Numbered from the stretch's first letter, positions 1 through 8,986 are shown. The stretch is 22,837 nt of DNA from Ignavibacteria bacterium (GCA_026417195.1 JAOADS010000001.1:1-22837), one strand, 5' to 3'. Numbers and translations: made by a program. Notes: generated by a model from the letters alone, not told the origin.

Positions 1-852
1 AGTCTGAAGAACTACCTTCAGGAAAACTACAATATCATTTCAGAAAATTTAATTTTAAGCAACCAGGTCCAGAAAAAGAAGAAGGGGAAAACCGGAATCT
101 TGAATTTACTTTCAGATTACTTTGAGAAATTTTACCTAAGAAATCCATCTCAGCTTGCGTCTTACGGATTAATGAAGGCAATGCTGAGAAAAGACAAAAC
201 ATTAAGAGCTTCAATATTTCCTGTAATGATATTACCGGCTGCACTGGCTTTATTCGGACTCATAACAGATCAGTTACCCGATCCTTTTTATAAGGGTTAC
301 CTTCAGTCCAAACCGGTGTTTCACATATCAATTCTATTAAGCGTTATAGTTGTTCTCAATACGTCATTGCTGGGAGTAAGGACATCAAATAATCCAGAGG
401 CATCATGGATTTATGGAGCATTCCCTATGAGAGAGATAGCAGACTTTATTTCCGGCATAAGAAAATTCTTTTCATTGAATTTCGTGCTTCCTGTTACACT
501 GTCAGTTCTCATAATAACCTTATTCAGTATAGAGTTCTGGCACGCTGCAATTAATTTCTTCTTCATTCTTTCTTCGGCAATATTATATAATTCAGTTTTC
601 TTCTCTTTTTCGAGGCAACTTCCCTTTACTGAGGAAAATTCAACCATAAATTCAATGAAGAGATTCGCTTCTCTGGTGAATCCTTTTATCTTCGGCATAT
701 TCATGGTAATAGTTCAATCTCTGGTCTATCATAATCTGCTGATAACTGTAATTACTATAATAATTATGCTGATCGCAACATACTTGATCAACATCTCTGC
801 CAGACACTTTCTCCGAAAAGCATCTTTCAATCTGTCAGCTCATCTGAAATGA
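1..852 (+). CDS. Polytopic membrane protein, possibly ABC-2 permease-like; 5' end outside window
   Basis: The reading frame is open from base 1 to the TGA at 850-852, so the gene probably begins upstream; the TTG at 100 is only an internal candidate start. The visible 283 residues start with a charged, Lys-rich stretch (about residues 21-30, KKKKGK), followed by at least five hydrophobic segments in the second half. A segment reading ASWIYGAFPM, followed about 12 residues later by a basic 'GIRKFF' stretch, resembles the loop of large ABC-2-type exporter permeases (inference from memory of the family; no ATPase partner is visible in this window). It lies 23 bases before the spermidine-synthase-like gene on the same strand and may share its transcript. 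The coding call is safe; the transporter role is weak. Confidence 0.75.
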   Translation, partial: SLKNYLQENYNIISENLILSNQVQKKKKGKTGILNLLSDYFEKFYLRNPSQLASYGLMKAMLRKDKTLRASIFPVMILPAALALFGLITDQLPDPFYKGYLQSKPVFHISILLSVIVVLNTSLLGVRTSNNPEASWIYGAFPMREIADFISGIRKFFSLNFVLPVTLSVLIITLFSIEFWHAAINFFFILSSAILYNSVFFSFSRQLPFTEENSTINSMKRFASLVNPFIFGIFMVIVQSLVYHNLLITVITIIIMLIATYLINISARHFLRKASFNLSAHLK

Positions 853-875
853 ATATAATCAGAAACTGATTATTT

Positions 876-3290
876 ATGCCTGAACACTCTCAAATGCGGC
901 TTTATACCGGAACATTTATTATAGCTCTTTCAACATTGGTCTATGAAATTCTTCTCACAAGAATATTCAGTGTAACCATGGGTTACCACTTCGCATTTGT
1001 TGCTGTTTCAGTGGGAATGTTCGGTATGACTGTAGGTGCAATTATAGTTTACCTCAGAGCTGATCTGTTTCCTCAGGAAAATATCACTGCCTCTCTCAGT
1101 AAAATGACACTTTACTTCAGTATTACTACCTGGCTAAGTTTCCTGATACACATTTCAATTCCCTTTGTTAAGGAAATCAGTTTAAAAGGTTTTATAATTA
1201 CCTCTGTCACCTATTCCACAATAAGCATACCCTTTATATTCAGCGGAATTTGTATTACTCTGATTCTCAGCAGGTTTCCGGAAATAGTAAATAAGCTTTA
1301 CGCAGCAGATCTCATAGGTGCGGGGCTCGGATGTCTTTTTGTAATAGTTTTGCTTGACTATGCCGGTGCTCCCGTATCAGTATTTTTTGTATCTTTATTA
1401 ATCATTATTTCTTCAATAGTGTTTTCTCATAAATCCGGAAGGATATTCAGAAAATTTCTTGCAGCTTACGCTATAGTTTTAACAATTTTTACAGTAACTT
1501 TTCTAATAACTTTTTTAAACAATGAACCTCTGATAAGAATATCATGGATAAGGGGCGAATATTCACCCAAACCTCTCTGGGAGAAGTGGAATTCTTTTTC
1601 ACGCGTAAGCATAGACGGAGACTCAACGAGATACGAAGTTCCCTTCGGCTGGGGATTAAGCAATACATATGACAGAGAGCGTAAAGTAAAACAACTTATG
1701 ATGAACGTTGATGCGCATTCAACTACGGTTCTGACTTACTTTACAGGTGACACATCTCAGCTTGTTCATCTTAAATATGACGTTGCAAATGTGGTAAACT
1801 ATTTAAGGAAAGATGCATCTGTTCTGGTAATAGGAAGTGGTGCAGGAAGGGATATTCTTTCATCCATCGTATTCGGTCAGAAATCAACGCTGGGAATTGA
1901 GATTAACAGGGACATGATAAAGGCAGTGAATGAAGACTTCGGAAGCTTTACAGGTTATCTTGACAGGTATCCCAATGTAAGTTTCGTAGGAGATGAAGCA
2001 AGAAGTTACCTTTACGGTCTTAAAGCAAAGTTTGATATAATACAGATATCGGTTATAGATGACTGGAAAGCAACTGCATCAGGAACATTCGTGCTTATGG
2101 AAAATGCTTTATACACAAAGGAAACCTGGGATCTTCTGCTTGAAAAACTTAAATCAGACGGAATCCTTACAGTAACCCGTTCATACACAAAAAAACCGGT
2201 TGAACATTACAGACTAGTAAATCTAGCATGTGACGCATTAAGTTCACACGGTATTACAGACTTCAGAAAACATATAGTCCATATCAGATGTTTACAGAAA
2301 GAACGTTATGCCGAAGGGCTTGGAACGGGAACATTGCTTGTCAGCATGTCTCCGTTCAAAAAAGAGGAACTCAGGATAATTGACAGTGTATGCAGTATAT
2401 TTCAGTTCGATAAGATCTTAACACCATATGAATGTGCTGATACAAATTTTGCTATGGTCTCATCAGATCAGAAAATCAGGGATAATTTCAACAACAACTT
2501 TCCTCTGAATATCAAATCACCTACTGATGACAGACCTTTTTTCTTCCACCTTATGAAATTCACTGACATTTTCAGTATTTCATTCTGGAAGGAATGGGAC
2601 ATAGCGTATAATGCCAGAGCAGTTTTTACAATACTCGCACTCCTGGTTATAATGATATTACTTACAGCAGCTTCTGTCATCATACCACTTAAAATTTCAT
2701 CAAAGAAAATCTCTTTAACCGGCTGTTCTTTATATTTTATTTACTTTGCCTCCATAGGACTGGGTTTTATGATAATAGAAATTTCACAGATTCAGAGGTT
2801 AAATATATTTCTTGGCCATCCCAGCCTTAGTCTTTCATGTGCTTTGTTTACTATATTAATCTCCTCCGGCGCAGGTAGTTATTTCTCACGATCCCTTGTA
2901 TCTTTATCAGGAAGACTTACTGTTTTTTTGTTCCTTTTAATCTCACTGACTCTTACGGGTCTTTTAACTCCGCTCGTCACAGATTATTTCAGAATGTCTG
3001 AAACTTACATCAGGGCTATTGCTTCATCAGTGATTTTATTCCCTGCTGCCTTTTTCATGGGTACGGCTTTCCCAACTGCCATGCGTCTTGTTACATCAGT
3101 CAGACCTGAAATAGCTCCGTGGCTCTGGGGAATAAACGGAGTTGCTGGAGTTCTTGCTACTGTGATTACAGTTATGGTATCCATGAGTCTCGGAATTTCC
3201 TTTTCTTACTGGACCGGTGTATTTTTCTACGTGATCGCTTCTTTGAGTTTCTTCATAGCACAAAAAAAGGCGGTTGAAAACCGCCTCTGA
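876..3290 (+). CDS. Fused membrane / spermidine synthase-like (SAM-domain) protein
   Basis: This 804-residue protein has three parts. The first is an N-terminal block of about six membrane helices (residues about 1-210). The second is a soluble domain (about 220-590) with a SAM-binding glycine motif, VIGSGAGRD, at 318-326 and an acidic residue after beta2 (E342 in GIEIN). The third is a C-terminal block of about six helices ending at 804. This architecture matches the widespread 'fused MFS/spermidine synthase' group, whose substrate is generally unknown. I do not see the full polyamine-binding signature, so true spermidine synthesis is doubtful; aminopropyl or methyl transfer in the membrane is possible. 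ATG at 876 has no strong Shine-Dalgarno; M7 at 894 is an alternative. The last eight codons also encode the terminator of the convergent operon. Confidence 0.88.
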   Translation: MPEHSQMRLYTGTFIIALSTLVYEILLTRIFSVTMGYHFAFVAVSVGMFGMTVGAIIVYLRADLFPQENITASLSKMTLYFSITTWLSFLIHISIPFVKEISLKGFIITSVTYSTISIPFIFSGICITLILSRFPEIVNKLYAADLIGAGLGCLFVIVLLDYAGAPVSVFFVSLLIIISSIVFSHKSGRIFRKFLAAYAIVLTIFTVTFLITFLNNEPLIRISWIRGEYSPKPLWEKWNSFSRVSIDGDSTRYEVPFGWGLSNTYDRERKVKQLMMNVDAHSTTVLTYFTGDTSQLVHLKYDVANVVNYLRKDASVLVIGSGAGRDILSSIVFGQKSTLGIEINRDMIKAVNEDFGSFTGYLDRYPNVSFVGDEARSYLYGLKAKFDIIQISVIDDWKATASGTFVLMENALYTKETWDLLLEKLKSDGILTVTRSYTKKPVEHYRLVNLACDALSSHGITDFRKHIVHIRCLQKERYAEGLGTGTLLVSMSPFKKEELRIIDSVCSIFQFDKILTPYECADTNFAMVSSDQKIRDNFNNNFPLNIKSPTDDRPFFFHLMKFTDIFSISFWKEWDIAYNARAVFTILALLVIMILLTAASVIIPLKISSKKISLTGCSLYFIYFASIGLGFMIIEISQIQRLNIFLGHPSLSLSCALFTILISSGAGSYFSRSLVSLSGRLTVFLFLLISLTLTGLLTPLVTDYFRMSETYIRAIASSVILFPAAFFMGTAFPTAMRLVTSVRPEIAPWLWGINGVAGVLATVITVMVSMSLGISFSYWTGVFFYVIASLSFFIAQKKAVENRL
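3262..3285 (-). terminator. Rho-independent terminator of the gld-like operon, embedded in the convergent CDS
   Basis: Read on the minus strand, a perfect 7-bp GC-rich stem (GGCGGTT / AACCGCC, 3285-3279 with 3275-3269) and a 3-base loop are followed directly by seven Ts (3268-3262). It lies 24 bases past the stop of the DUF4340 gene. The same bases encode the C-terminal residues KKAVENRL of the plus-strand gene ending at 3290. The T-run makes it an intrinsic terminator for the minus strand only. Confidence 0.85.
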
Positions 3291-3308
3291 TAAAACCTTG
3301 AAAGAATA

Positions 3309-4229
3309 CTATTTTTTCTTTTCAGTTATAAAGTCCTTTTTCTTCTTCATAATCTGACCAGCCATTCCGTCAAAAAACCTGAAGAGTTGATTTACTCCGC
3401 TCACCTGACATATAAATGAATTCGGAGATGAACCTTTTTCATGATACAGGTTAATAACGGTCTGCCCTGCGGGAGAATAAATAGTTAATGTATAGGTCGG
3501 AACGGGAAATTCAGTCATAACAGTATCCTTGAAATCCTCAGCGTTTAAATTAGAGAATGTATTTAAGTATCCATCCATAAGGGAAGTGGCTACTGAGTCT
3601 CCGTCAATTCTCCATACACCCAGTGAATCCTTGATAGCAGAAAAGTTAACATTATTTGAATCAGTGGATTTGAAATCAACTCTTGAAACAGTGATTGGAA
3701 CTATCGAAACCACGTGTTTATTCCTGAAATCTTTTAACTGCTTATTGAAATTAAATGGTGATATGTTAGAAGCAAGCAGTACCCTGTTTTCTTCAGGTCT
3801 TTTTACATATGCATTCTGAAAACCTTGTGCCTTGCCAAGTATAAATGTCCCAAGCAGCTTACCTTCCTGATAAGTTGAAACCTGTGTATTATTTGCAGAG
3901 TCAATAAAATTACTGAACTTGGAAGGGTTTTCAGACGCTACACTTTCTATTATGAAATTCTTTAAATCTTTAAGCATCGGATAAACTGCATTCGTATCAG
4001 CTGGATAGTCAATAGGTTTACTGATCTTCCATTTATCTCCCTGCTTCTCAAGTACAATTGTTTCGTTGTTTTTCACAATTTCAATTTTATCTATTTTCGA
4101 TGAGTCTGCTACAAATAACTTTGCATCTATTTTTTCAGTTGAAACTCTTTCACCCGTCCTGAAAAAAAGAAAATAAACAGCAATCAGAACGGCGAATACT
4201 GCAAGTAATATTTTAATCTGTTTACTCAT
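3309..4229 (-). CDS. DUF4340 domain-containing protein
   Basis: A 306-residue protein with a short cytoplasmic start, one membrane anchor (about residues 6-24) and a long extracytoplasmic part. The stretch IEIVKNNETIVLEKQGDKW followed by KPIDYPAD is the typical opening of a DUF4340 domain: beta-rich repeats with 'W.I..P....AD' and a following helix in which residues such as LKDL recur. DUF4340 genes commonly follow GldG-like auxiliary proteins of ABC exporters, as here (16 bases after the 4246 gene). The role is not established; it is presumably a periplasmic partner of the ABC system. It is the last gene of the operon and ends in KKK before TAG; the terminator follows. Confidence 0.85.
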   Translation of the reverse strand: MSKQIKILLAVFAVLIAVYFLFFRTGERVSTEKIDAKLFVADSSKIDKIEIVKNNETIVLEKQGDKWKISKPIDYPADTNAVYPMLKDLKNFIIESVASENPSKFSNFIDSANNTQVSTYQEGKLLGTFILGKAQGFQNAYVKRPEENRVLLASNISPFNFNKQLKDFRNKHVVSIVPITVSRVDFKSTDSNNVNFSAIKDSLGVWRIDGDSVATSLMDGYLNTFSNLNAEDFKDTVMTEFPVPTYTLTIYSPAGQTVINLYHEKGSSPNSFICQVSGVNQLFRFFDGMAGQIMKKKKDFITEKKK

Positions 4230-4245
4230 TTATGGTTTAGGAATT

Positions 4246-5952
4246 TTATTCTCTGGATAATTTCTTTTTTCTCCATCTGAAAACTCCGTAAAGAAGGACT
4301 ATAAGAGGTGGACCTACAAGCATTCCGTATTTCAGCATAGATTTAGTACTGTCTGCAAGCGGATTCAGAGGTTTGGGATTCGCATCCTTTATTCTTATCA
4401 GCGAAAGTCCCATATCATCTGATACATAATCAATTAAACTTGAAAAGAATAAAAGGTTTTCATCAGGTCCCTTAAAGTCATCCTGCGGAAAATCGGCATT
4501 ACCGATTAGAATTAACTTCGTCTCAGGGCTTGATTCTTTTATTGTGGTAGGCGCAGGAGAAGATCCTTCAGCAGTGTCTGCCGGAATCTCTTTCCCTTTG
4601 TAGAAACTCTGGAAAACGCCTTCATATATTGCACCAACTGTTAGTTCCGAGAACTTAAATAACGAATCCGGCAACATTCTCCCAGTAGTCTGAACAATTG
4701 CAAACTGTTCACTCTTTCCGGTCTTCGGTGAAGTCTTCAGAAGAGGGGTAACCCTTACACCTTTATTCTGTGCCTGGTTAATATCAAGGCTACTTGTAAA
4801 TCCGAGAAATACCTGTCCGAAACCTGCAAAAGAGGGTATCTCCTTGTTAATGTTTATTATCCTCGGATAATATGGGAACGGCATCTGAGTTACCATCTGA
4901 AAACCAGCCATCTGAACCGGAACACTGACAAGAGCACACTCTTTATCCATTAAAATATCGTCATCTATATACATACCGTAATTCTGCAGCATATCCTCAA
5001 GACCTGTAGTTACTGCCTGAGCAAGCTGGAACTGCTGCTGAGCTGAAACGTTAATCCTGCTTAAAAGAAATATAACTCTGCCTCCGTTCATTATGTACTG
5101 ATCAATGGCAAATTTCAGATTCTCCGGCACAGTCATAGGTGGCTGTTGCTGCATTCCCATCATCTGATTCTGCTGTGATTTGGGAGAAAAGACAATTAAA
5201 GTTTTTATGTCCTGAGGTATGGGATTATTCTTGCTTGCATCAACATTAGTAACGTTATAAAACTTTGAAAGATACTGATTAACCTTTGATATTTTATCCA
5301 TACCGGGCATCCCTCCTCCGGTCATTATACCTATTTTTTTCAGCTCCTTTTCAGCTATCCGTTTAATGGTACCTGTAATTTCATATTCAAGGTTCTCTGT
5401 ATTACCGATAAATGGTATGGTTTCCTGCTTGCCTTCGTAGAGGAATACAACTCCCATATAGGCTTTCATTGCAGCAGCCCTGTCACTTTCAAAGGTCTGT
5501 ACCTGTACCGGTTGTATTCCGTATTTCTGGGCATCTTTTTCAAGCTGTTCTTCATCTGAAGGACTTATTATTTCATAGGAAATTTTTCCATTTGAAGCGT
5601 TACGGTAATCATCCAACAGCTCCTGAAGATATCTTCTGTTGTTATTGTAAGGAGCTGGGAGATTGTCAGTGAAATATGCTTTAATAACCAGCTTGTCATC
5701 AAGATTGCCCACTATTGACTTACTTGCATCTGAAAGAGTATAGATTTTATTTGGCGTAAGATCCCATCTGAAGAAAACGTTTAAAGCTATAATGTTAATC
5801 AACACGAGGATTCCTGCTACAAGTAGCACCCTTATTAAAGCCTGCTGACGGCGTGATTCAACCTTCTTCATTCTTGAAGAAAGTCTTTCGTCTATTACGG
5901 TATTTGAAGACTGTTCAGGAATTTCTTTTGTTATATCTGATTCTGCTGACAT
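4246..5952 (-). CDS. gldG: GldG-like ABC transporter auxiliary protein
   Basis: A 568-residue protein with a basic cytoplasmic N-terminus, a membrane helix at about residues 41-62, a large extracytoplasmic region and a second helix near the C-terminus (about 540-558) followed by WRKKK. Just after the first helix the sequence runs LTPNKIYTLSD then KLVIKAYFTDNLPAPY, the hallmark of the GldG / ABC_transp_aux family. A Gln/Met-rich insertion (QQNQMMGMQQQPPM, about 257-271) is unusual low-complexity sequence. A good ribosome site (AAGGAA) lies just before the ATG at 5952. It is 23 bases behind the permease. In Flavobacterium, GldF/GldG are associated with gliding and T9SS function, but homologues occur in many non-gliding bacteria, so the gene name indicates family and not proven gliding. 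Confidence 0.88.
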   Translation of the reverse strand: MSAESDITKEIPEQSSNTVIDERLSSRMKKVESRRQQALIRVLLVAGILVLINIIALNVFFRWDLTPNKIYTLSDASKSIVGNLDDKLVIKAYFTDNLPAPYNNNRRYLQELLDDYRNASNGKISYEIISPSDEEQLEKDAQKYGIQPVQVQTFESDRAAAMKAYMGVVFLYEGKQETIPFIGNTENLEYEITGTIKRIAEKELKKIGIMTGGGMPGMDKISKVNQYLSKFYNVTNVDASKNNPIPQDIKTLIVFSPKSQQNQMMGMQQQPPMTVPENLKFAIDQYIMNGGRVIFLLSRINVSAQQQFQLAQAVTTGLEDMLQNYGMYIDDDILMDKECALVSVPVQMAGFQMVTQMPFPYYPRIININKEIPSFAGFGQVFLGFTSSLDINQAQNKGVRVTPLLKTSPKTGKSEQFAIVQTTGRMLPDSLFKFSELTVGAIYEGVFQSFYKGKEIPADTAEGSSPAPTTIKESSPETKLILIGNADFPQDDFKGPDENLLFFSSLIDYVSDDMGLSLIRIKDANPKPLNPLADSTKSMLKYGMLVGPPLIVLLYGVFRWRKKKLSRE

Positions 5953-5975
5953 AATATTTCCTTATAGATTATTAA

Positions 5976-6704
5976 TTACCATTTCCTGCTTTCAAGGGAA
6001 ACCTTTGTTAAAAACAAAGTAAAAATTATCATGGAGAAATAGTATATCAGAACCCTGCTGTCAATTACTCCTCTTGATATGTTATTTAAGTGATAATCAG
6101 TGGTAAGGTATTCAAATACTGAAACAAGAGAAGGAGGGAAAATTATAAGTAATTTCCCCATAAGGAAAAAGAACAAACATATGAGCACTGATACTATAAA
6201 AGCTATTATCTGATTCTCTGTTAGAGAAGATATAAATACACCAATGCCTATGAAGAAAGCACTCATTAATATAAATCCAAGTAAACTGGTAAGAAAAGGA
6301 GCAAAAGCTATGGGTCCGATAAAGGAAATTATTATGAAATAAAGCACCGTAGGAAAGAGAGTTATCACAACGAGCGTGAGAGCAGAGAAGTATTTACCAA
6401 AAATCAGCTCAAGGTCAGAAACCGGTTTCGTTAATAATAGCTCAAGTGTGCCCTGCTTTTTCTCCTCTGAGAAACTCCTCATTGTAATTGCTGGTATGAA
6501 AACCACAAAAAGCATCAGCTGAATGAAGAAATTTCCGAAGAAATCCCTCAGAGAAGCAATACCAATCTGAAAGAAACTCATTGTAAAGAGAAAACCTGAT
6601 ATAATCATAAAAACTATCATAACTATATAGGCTATTGCTGAATTGAAATAAGACTTTACTTCCTTAAAGTAAATTGTCTTAACGTTTTGAAAGTTTATAT
6701 TCAT
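5976..6704 (-). CDS. gldF: ABC-2 type permease, GldF-like
   Basis: A 242-residue integral membrane protein with about six hydrophobic helices. The cytoplasmic coupling segment after helix 2 reads SEEKKQGTLELLLTKPVS (residues about 79-96), the conserved loop of ABC-2 permeases such as GldF and NosY. The ATG overlaps the stop of the upstream ATPase gene by one base (TAATG), so the two are translationally coupled and very probably form one transporter. An AGGGAG ribosome site is placed inside the end of the ATPase gene. Length and topology are normal for the family. The transported substrate is unknown. Confidence 0.88.
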   Translation of the reverse strand: MNINFQNVKTIYFKEVKSYFNSAIAYIVMIVFMIISGFLFTMSFFQIGIASLRDFFGNFFIQLMLFVVFIPAITMRSFSEEKKQGTLELLLTKPVSDLELIFGKYFSALTLVVITLFPTVLYFIIISFIGPIAFAPFLTSLLGFILMSAFFIGIGVFISSLTENQIIAFIVSVLICLFFFLMGKLLIIFPPSLVSVFEYLTTDYHLNNISRGVIDSRVLIYYFSMIIFTLFLTKVSLESRKW

Positions 6705-7639
6705 TATTTTGTCAACTCCCTGAATATGTCTTCTAAAGATGATTGTTTCGCCTGCATTGAAAGAAGAGTTGCACCTTTACTGATAACACAGCCCGAGACA
6801 GCTTCCCTTAAATCAACACCCTTCTGTCCGTATATATTGAAAATAAAAGATTCACCTGTATCACGAACAAACTCCACTTTGTTTACATTCCTGAGTTCTT
6901 TTAAAGAAGTTGCCAGACTGTTCCTGTCGCAGTTATTTTTCACTTCAAGTGTTACGATACTTTCTCCTTTGGATTTAGCCTGTAACTCCTCTGTTGTTCC
7001 GTCAGCTACTATTTTACCTTTATTGATAATTATAACCCTGTTACACGTTGCCTGTACTTCTGAAAGAATATGTGTGGAGAGAATTACAGTTTTCTCACGT
7101 CCAAGTTTCTTTATAAGGTTCCTGATTTCTATTATCTGATTAGGATCAAGTCCGGAAGTAGGCTCATCCAGAATCAGAACATCCGGATTATTTATCATAG
7201 CCTGTGCAAGCCCTACTCTCTGCTTATAACCTTTTGACAACGTACCGATATCTTTCTTCCTCATAGGTTCAAGCCCGCAGACTCTTATCATTTCATCCCT
7301 TTTCGTCTTTATCTGAGATTTGGGTATTCCGTCGAGTGCAGCAACATAGTCAAGGTAATCTGTAACCGTCATATCGTAATAAAGCGGATTCAGCTCCGGC
7401 AGATATCCTAATCTTTTTCTCACTTCAAGAGAATTTTCCTCGACGTCAATTCCGTCAACTTCAACTTTCCCGGAGGTAGGAGGAAGATATGTGGTTATTA
7501 TCTTCATAGTAGTAGTCTTACCGGCTCCGTTAGGACCTAAAAATCCCAGAATTTCTCCTTTTTTCACTTCAAAAGATATATCATCAACAGCCAGATAATC
7601 TCCGTAATATTTGGTTAAATTGCTTACTTTGATCGACAT
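6704..7639 (-). CDS. gldA: ABC transporter ATP-binding protein, GldA-like
   Basis: A 311-residue cytoplasmic ATPase with all core motifs: Walker A GPNGAGKT (35-42), a Glu in place of the usual Q-loop Gln (GYLPE, E82, common in the GldA/Nod subfamily), signature LSKGYKQ (134-140), Walker B VLILDEP (154-160), D-loop SGLD (162-165) and H190 in STHILSE. The C-terminal 80 or so residues form an accessory domain, as in other ABC-2 exporter ATPases. It is the first gene of the minus-strand operon ATPase-permease-GldG-DUF4340. No clear Shine-Dalgarno or Bacteroidota-type promoter could be picked out just upstream of the ATG at 7639. Naming it gldA rests on the neighbours and the GYLPE.NPLY stretch. 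Confidence 0.9.
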   Translation of the reverse strand: MSIKVSNLTKYYGDYLAVDDISFEVKKGEILGFLGPNGAGKTTTMKIITTYLPPTSGKVEVDGIDVEENSLEVRKRLGYLPELNPLYYDMTVTDYLDYVAALDGIPKSQIKTKRDEMIRVCGLEPMRKKDIGTLSKGYKQRVGLAQAMINNPDVLILDEPTSGLDPNQIIEIRNLIKKLGREKTVILSTHILSEVQATCNRVIIINKGKIVADGTTEELQAKSKGESIVTLEVKNNCDRNSLATSLKELRNVNKVEFVRDTGESFIFNIYGQKGVDLREAVSGCVISKGATLLSMQAKQSSLEDIFRELTK

Positions 7640-7993
7640 AGATAGCTGAATTTAAACTTATGGAATTGAAAATTTTGAACTACAATTATAAAAATTTTAA
7701 ATTTTTCAGAAAAGGGAAAAATGTAACAGGTATCTATCTGAAGAAAGGAAATGATCTTGCAGTGCGTTTTACAAACTCTGTTTATAACTTATTCTTAAAA
7801 TCTTGTAAACTATCAAACCAGTATCTCCTGTATTCATTCGGCACACTTGCTATACCTCTTTTAGCCTTTAGCATAAGTTTTATATTAGCCAACTTAAATA
7901 ATAATCCAGTTTCTTCCCTAATGTACCGTTTGCCGCAACTTGTTCCGGAAAATAGAACAGGTTGATAGTGTTTTGTTAGTTTAAGTCATCTGA
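7640..7993. other. Gene-poor gap of 354 bases between two minus-strand genes
   Basis: No well-supported gene is seen. The left part (7660-7720) is very AT-rich. A 30-codon minus-strand frame (ATG at 7874-7872, TAA at 7784-7782) has a reasonably protein-like composition (KRGIASVPNEYRRYWFDSL) and stays open for about 38 more codons upstream without a good start, so it could be a tiny gene or the end of a decayed one. A 101-codon plus-strand frame (7660-7965) lacks a ribosome site. A 6-bp inverted repeat, TTAAGT/ACTTAA (7981-8001), straddles the stop of the 7994 gene but has no T-run. The promoter of the ATPase operon should lie here but was not identified. Confidence 0.5.
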
Positions 7994-8980
7994 TCACTTA
8001 AGCCATCCCTGAGTTTTATACCATGCTATCGTCTCTGAAATTCCCTCTTCCAGAGAAACTGTCTGTCTGTAGCCTAAGTGATTCTTAGCCTTTTCAACTG
8101 AACATATCCAGTAAGACTGTGTAATTTCTCTTGCTTTTTCCCTGTTAAGAATCACCGGCTTGGGAGAGAAAAAACCAAATACTTCTGAGAAAAAAGCTGT
8201 GGTCTTAACTGCAAAGTGAGGTATAACAATCTTGAATGTTTTTTTCCCGAGAACTTTTTTTGTGATTTCACCCACTTCATTCCAATTATAAAACCTTTCA
8301 GATGATATAAAATATATCTCTGAAACAGAGACATCAGATTCCCCGGCTGAAATAAATCCATTTACTAGATCCTTTACGTGTATTAAACTTAAAAGTTTAT
8401 TATCGAAACCTATCATAGGCTGAACTCCCCTGTTCATAGATTTGAAGTATTCAAAAATTGCATAGTCTCTTGGTCCGTAAACTGCAGGAGGCCTGACTAT
8501 AGTGCAGGGCAGTTTATCGAAATATGAAATCACAACCTTTTCAGCCTCAGCCTTTGAACGTCCGTATGTTGTAACAGGGAAATAATCACGGTTTTCATCA
8601 ACCGGTTTTCCGTCAAATGAGGGACCAACTGCTGCCTGAGAACTGACGTGAATAAACTTCTTTAATTCTGGGTTAAATCTGTAACAGGCTTCAATCAGAC
8701 TCTTTGTTGCATCAACGTTTCCTTTATAGAAATCCTCTTTCTTTTTTGCAAATGTTACGCCTCCCACGTGATAGACGTAATCAACTCCTGCAAGTGCATC
8801 TTCAAGAACTTTATAATCAAATAAATCACCGTAAACATATTCTATATTTTTGTGTTCAAGCCATTTCGTGTTGCTTGTTTTCCTGACAAGACACTTTACT
8901 TTATAATTTCTTTCAACAAGTTTATCAGCTAAATGAGAACCAATAAATCCAGTTGCACCTGTTATAAATACCTCTGACAA
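7994..8980 (-). CDS. NAD-dependent epimerase/dehydratase (extended SDR); candidate 3-ketosphinganine reductase
   Basis: A 328-residue extended short-chain dehydrogenase. The N-terminal Rossmann motif is TGATGFIG (7-14), the active-site Ser lies in HVSSQAA (S113/S114), and the catalytic pair is Y139-x3-K143 in YGRSK, followed by the typical RPPAVYGPRD. The start is TTG at 8980, chosen because an AAGGA site (8989-8993) sits 8 bases upstream and the Rossmann fold begins immediately. It is divergent from, and 108 bases away from, a serine palmitoyltransferase-like gene. Bacterial ceramide pathways use an epimerase/dehydratase-family enzyme (CerR in Caulobacter) to reduce 3-ketosphinganine, so that function is an attractive inference. 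A sugar-nucleotide or sterol-type dehydrogenase cannot be excluded. Confidence 0.87.
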   Translation of the reverse strand: MSEVFITGATGFIGSHLADKLVERNYKVKCLVRKTSNTKWLEHKNIEYVYGDLFDYKVLEDALAGVDYVYHVGGVTFAKKKEDFYKGNVDATKSLIEACYRFNPELKKFIHVSSQAAVGPSFDGKPVDENRDYFPVTTYGRSKAEAEKVVISYFDKLPCTIVRPPAVYGPRDYAIFEYFKSMNRGVQPMIGFDNKLLSLIHVKDLVNGFISAGESDVSVSEIYFISSERFYNWNEVGEITKKVLGKKTFKIVIPHFAVKTTAFFSEVFGFFSPKPVILNREKAREITQSYWICSVEKAKNHLGYRQTVSLEEGISETIAWYKTQGWLK

Positions 8981-8986
8981 TTGGAA

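Noticed and set aside
100..102. TTG at 100 as the start of the first gene
   Set aside because: The frame is open to base 1 with protein-like sequence upstream, so the gene is more likely cut by the window edge.
7660..7965. 101-codon plus-strand frame in the gap
   Set aside because: No ribosome site, opens with low-complexity Asn/Lys/Phe-rich sequence, both neighbours are on the other strand, and the product resembles nothing I know.
7981..8001. Inverted repeat TTAAGT/ACTTAA at the end of the epimerase gene as a terminator
   Set aside because: Only 6 bp, AT-rich, and not followed by a T-run on the minus strand.
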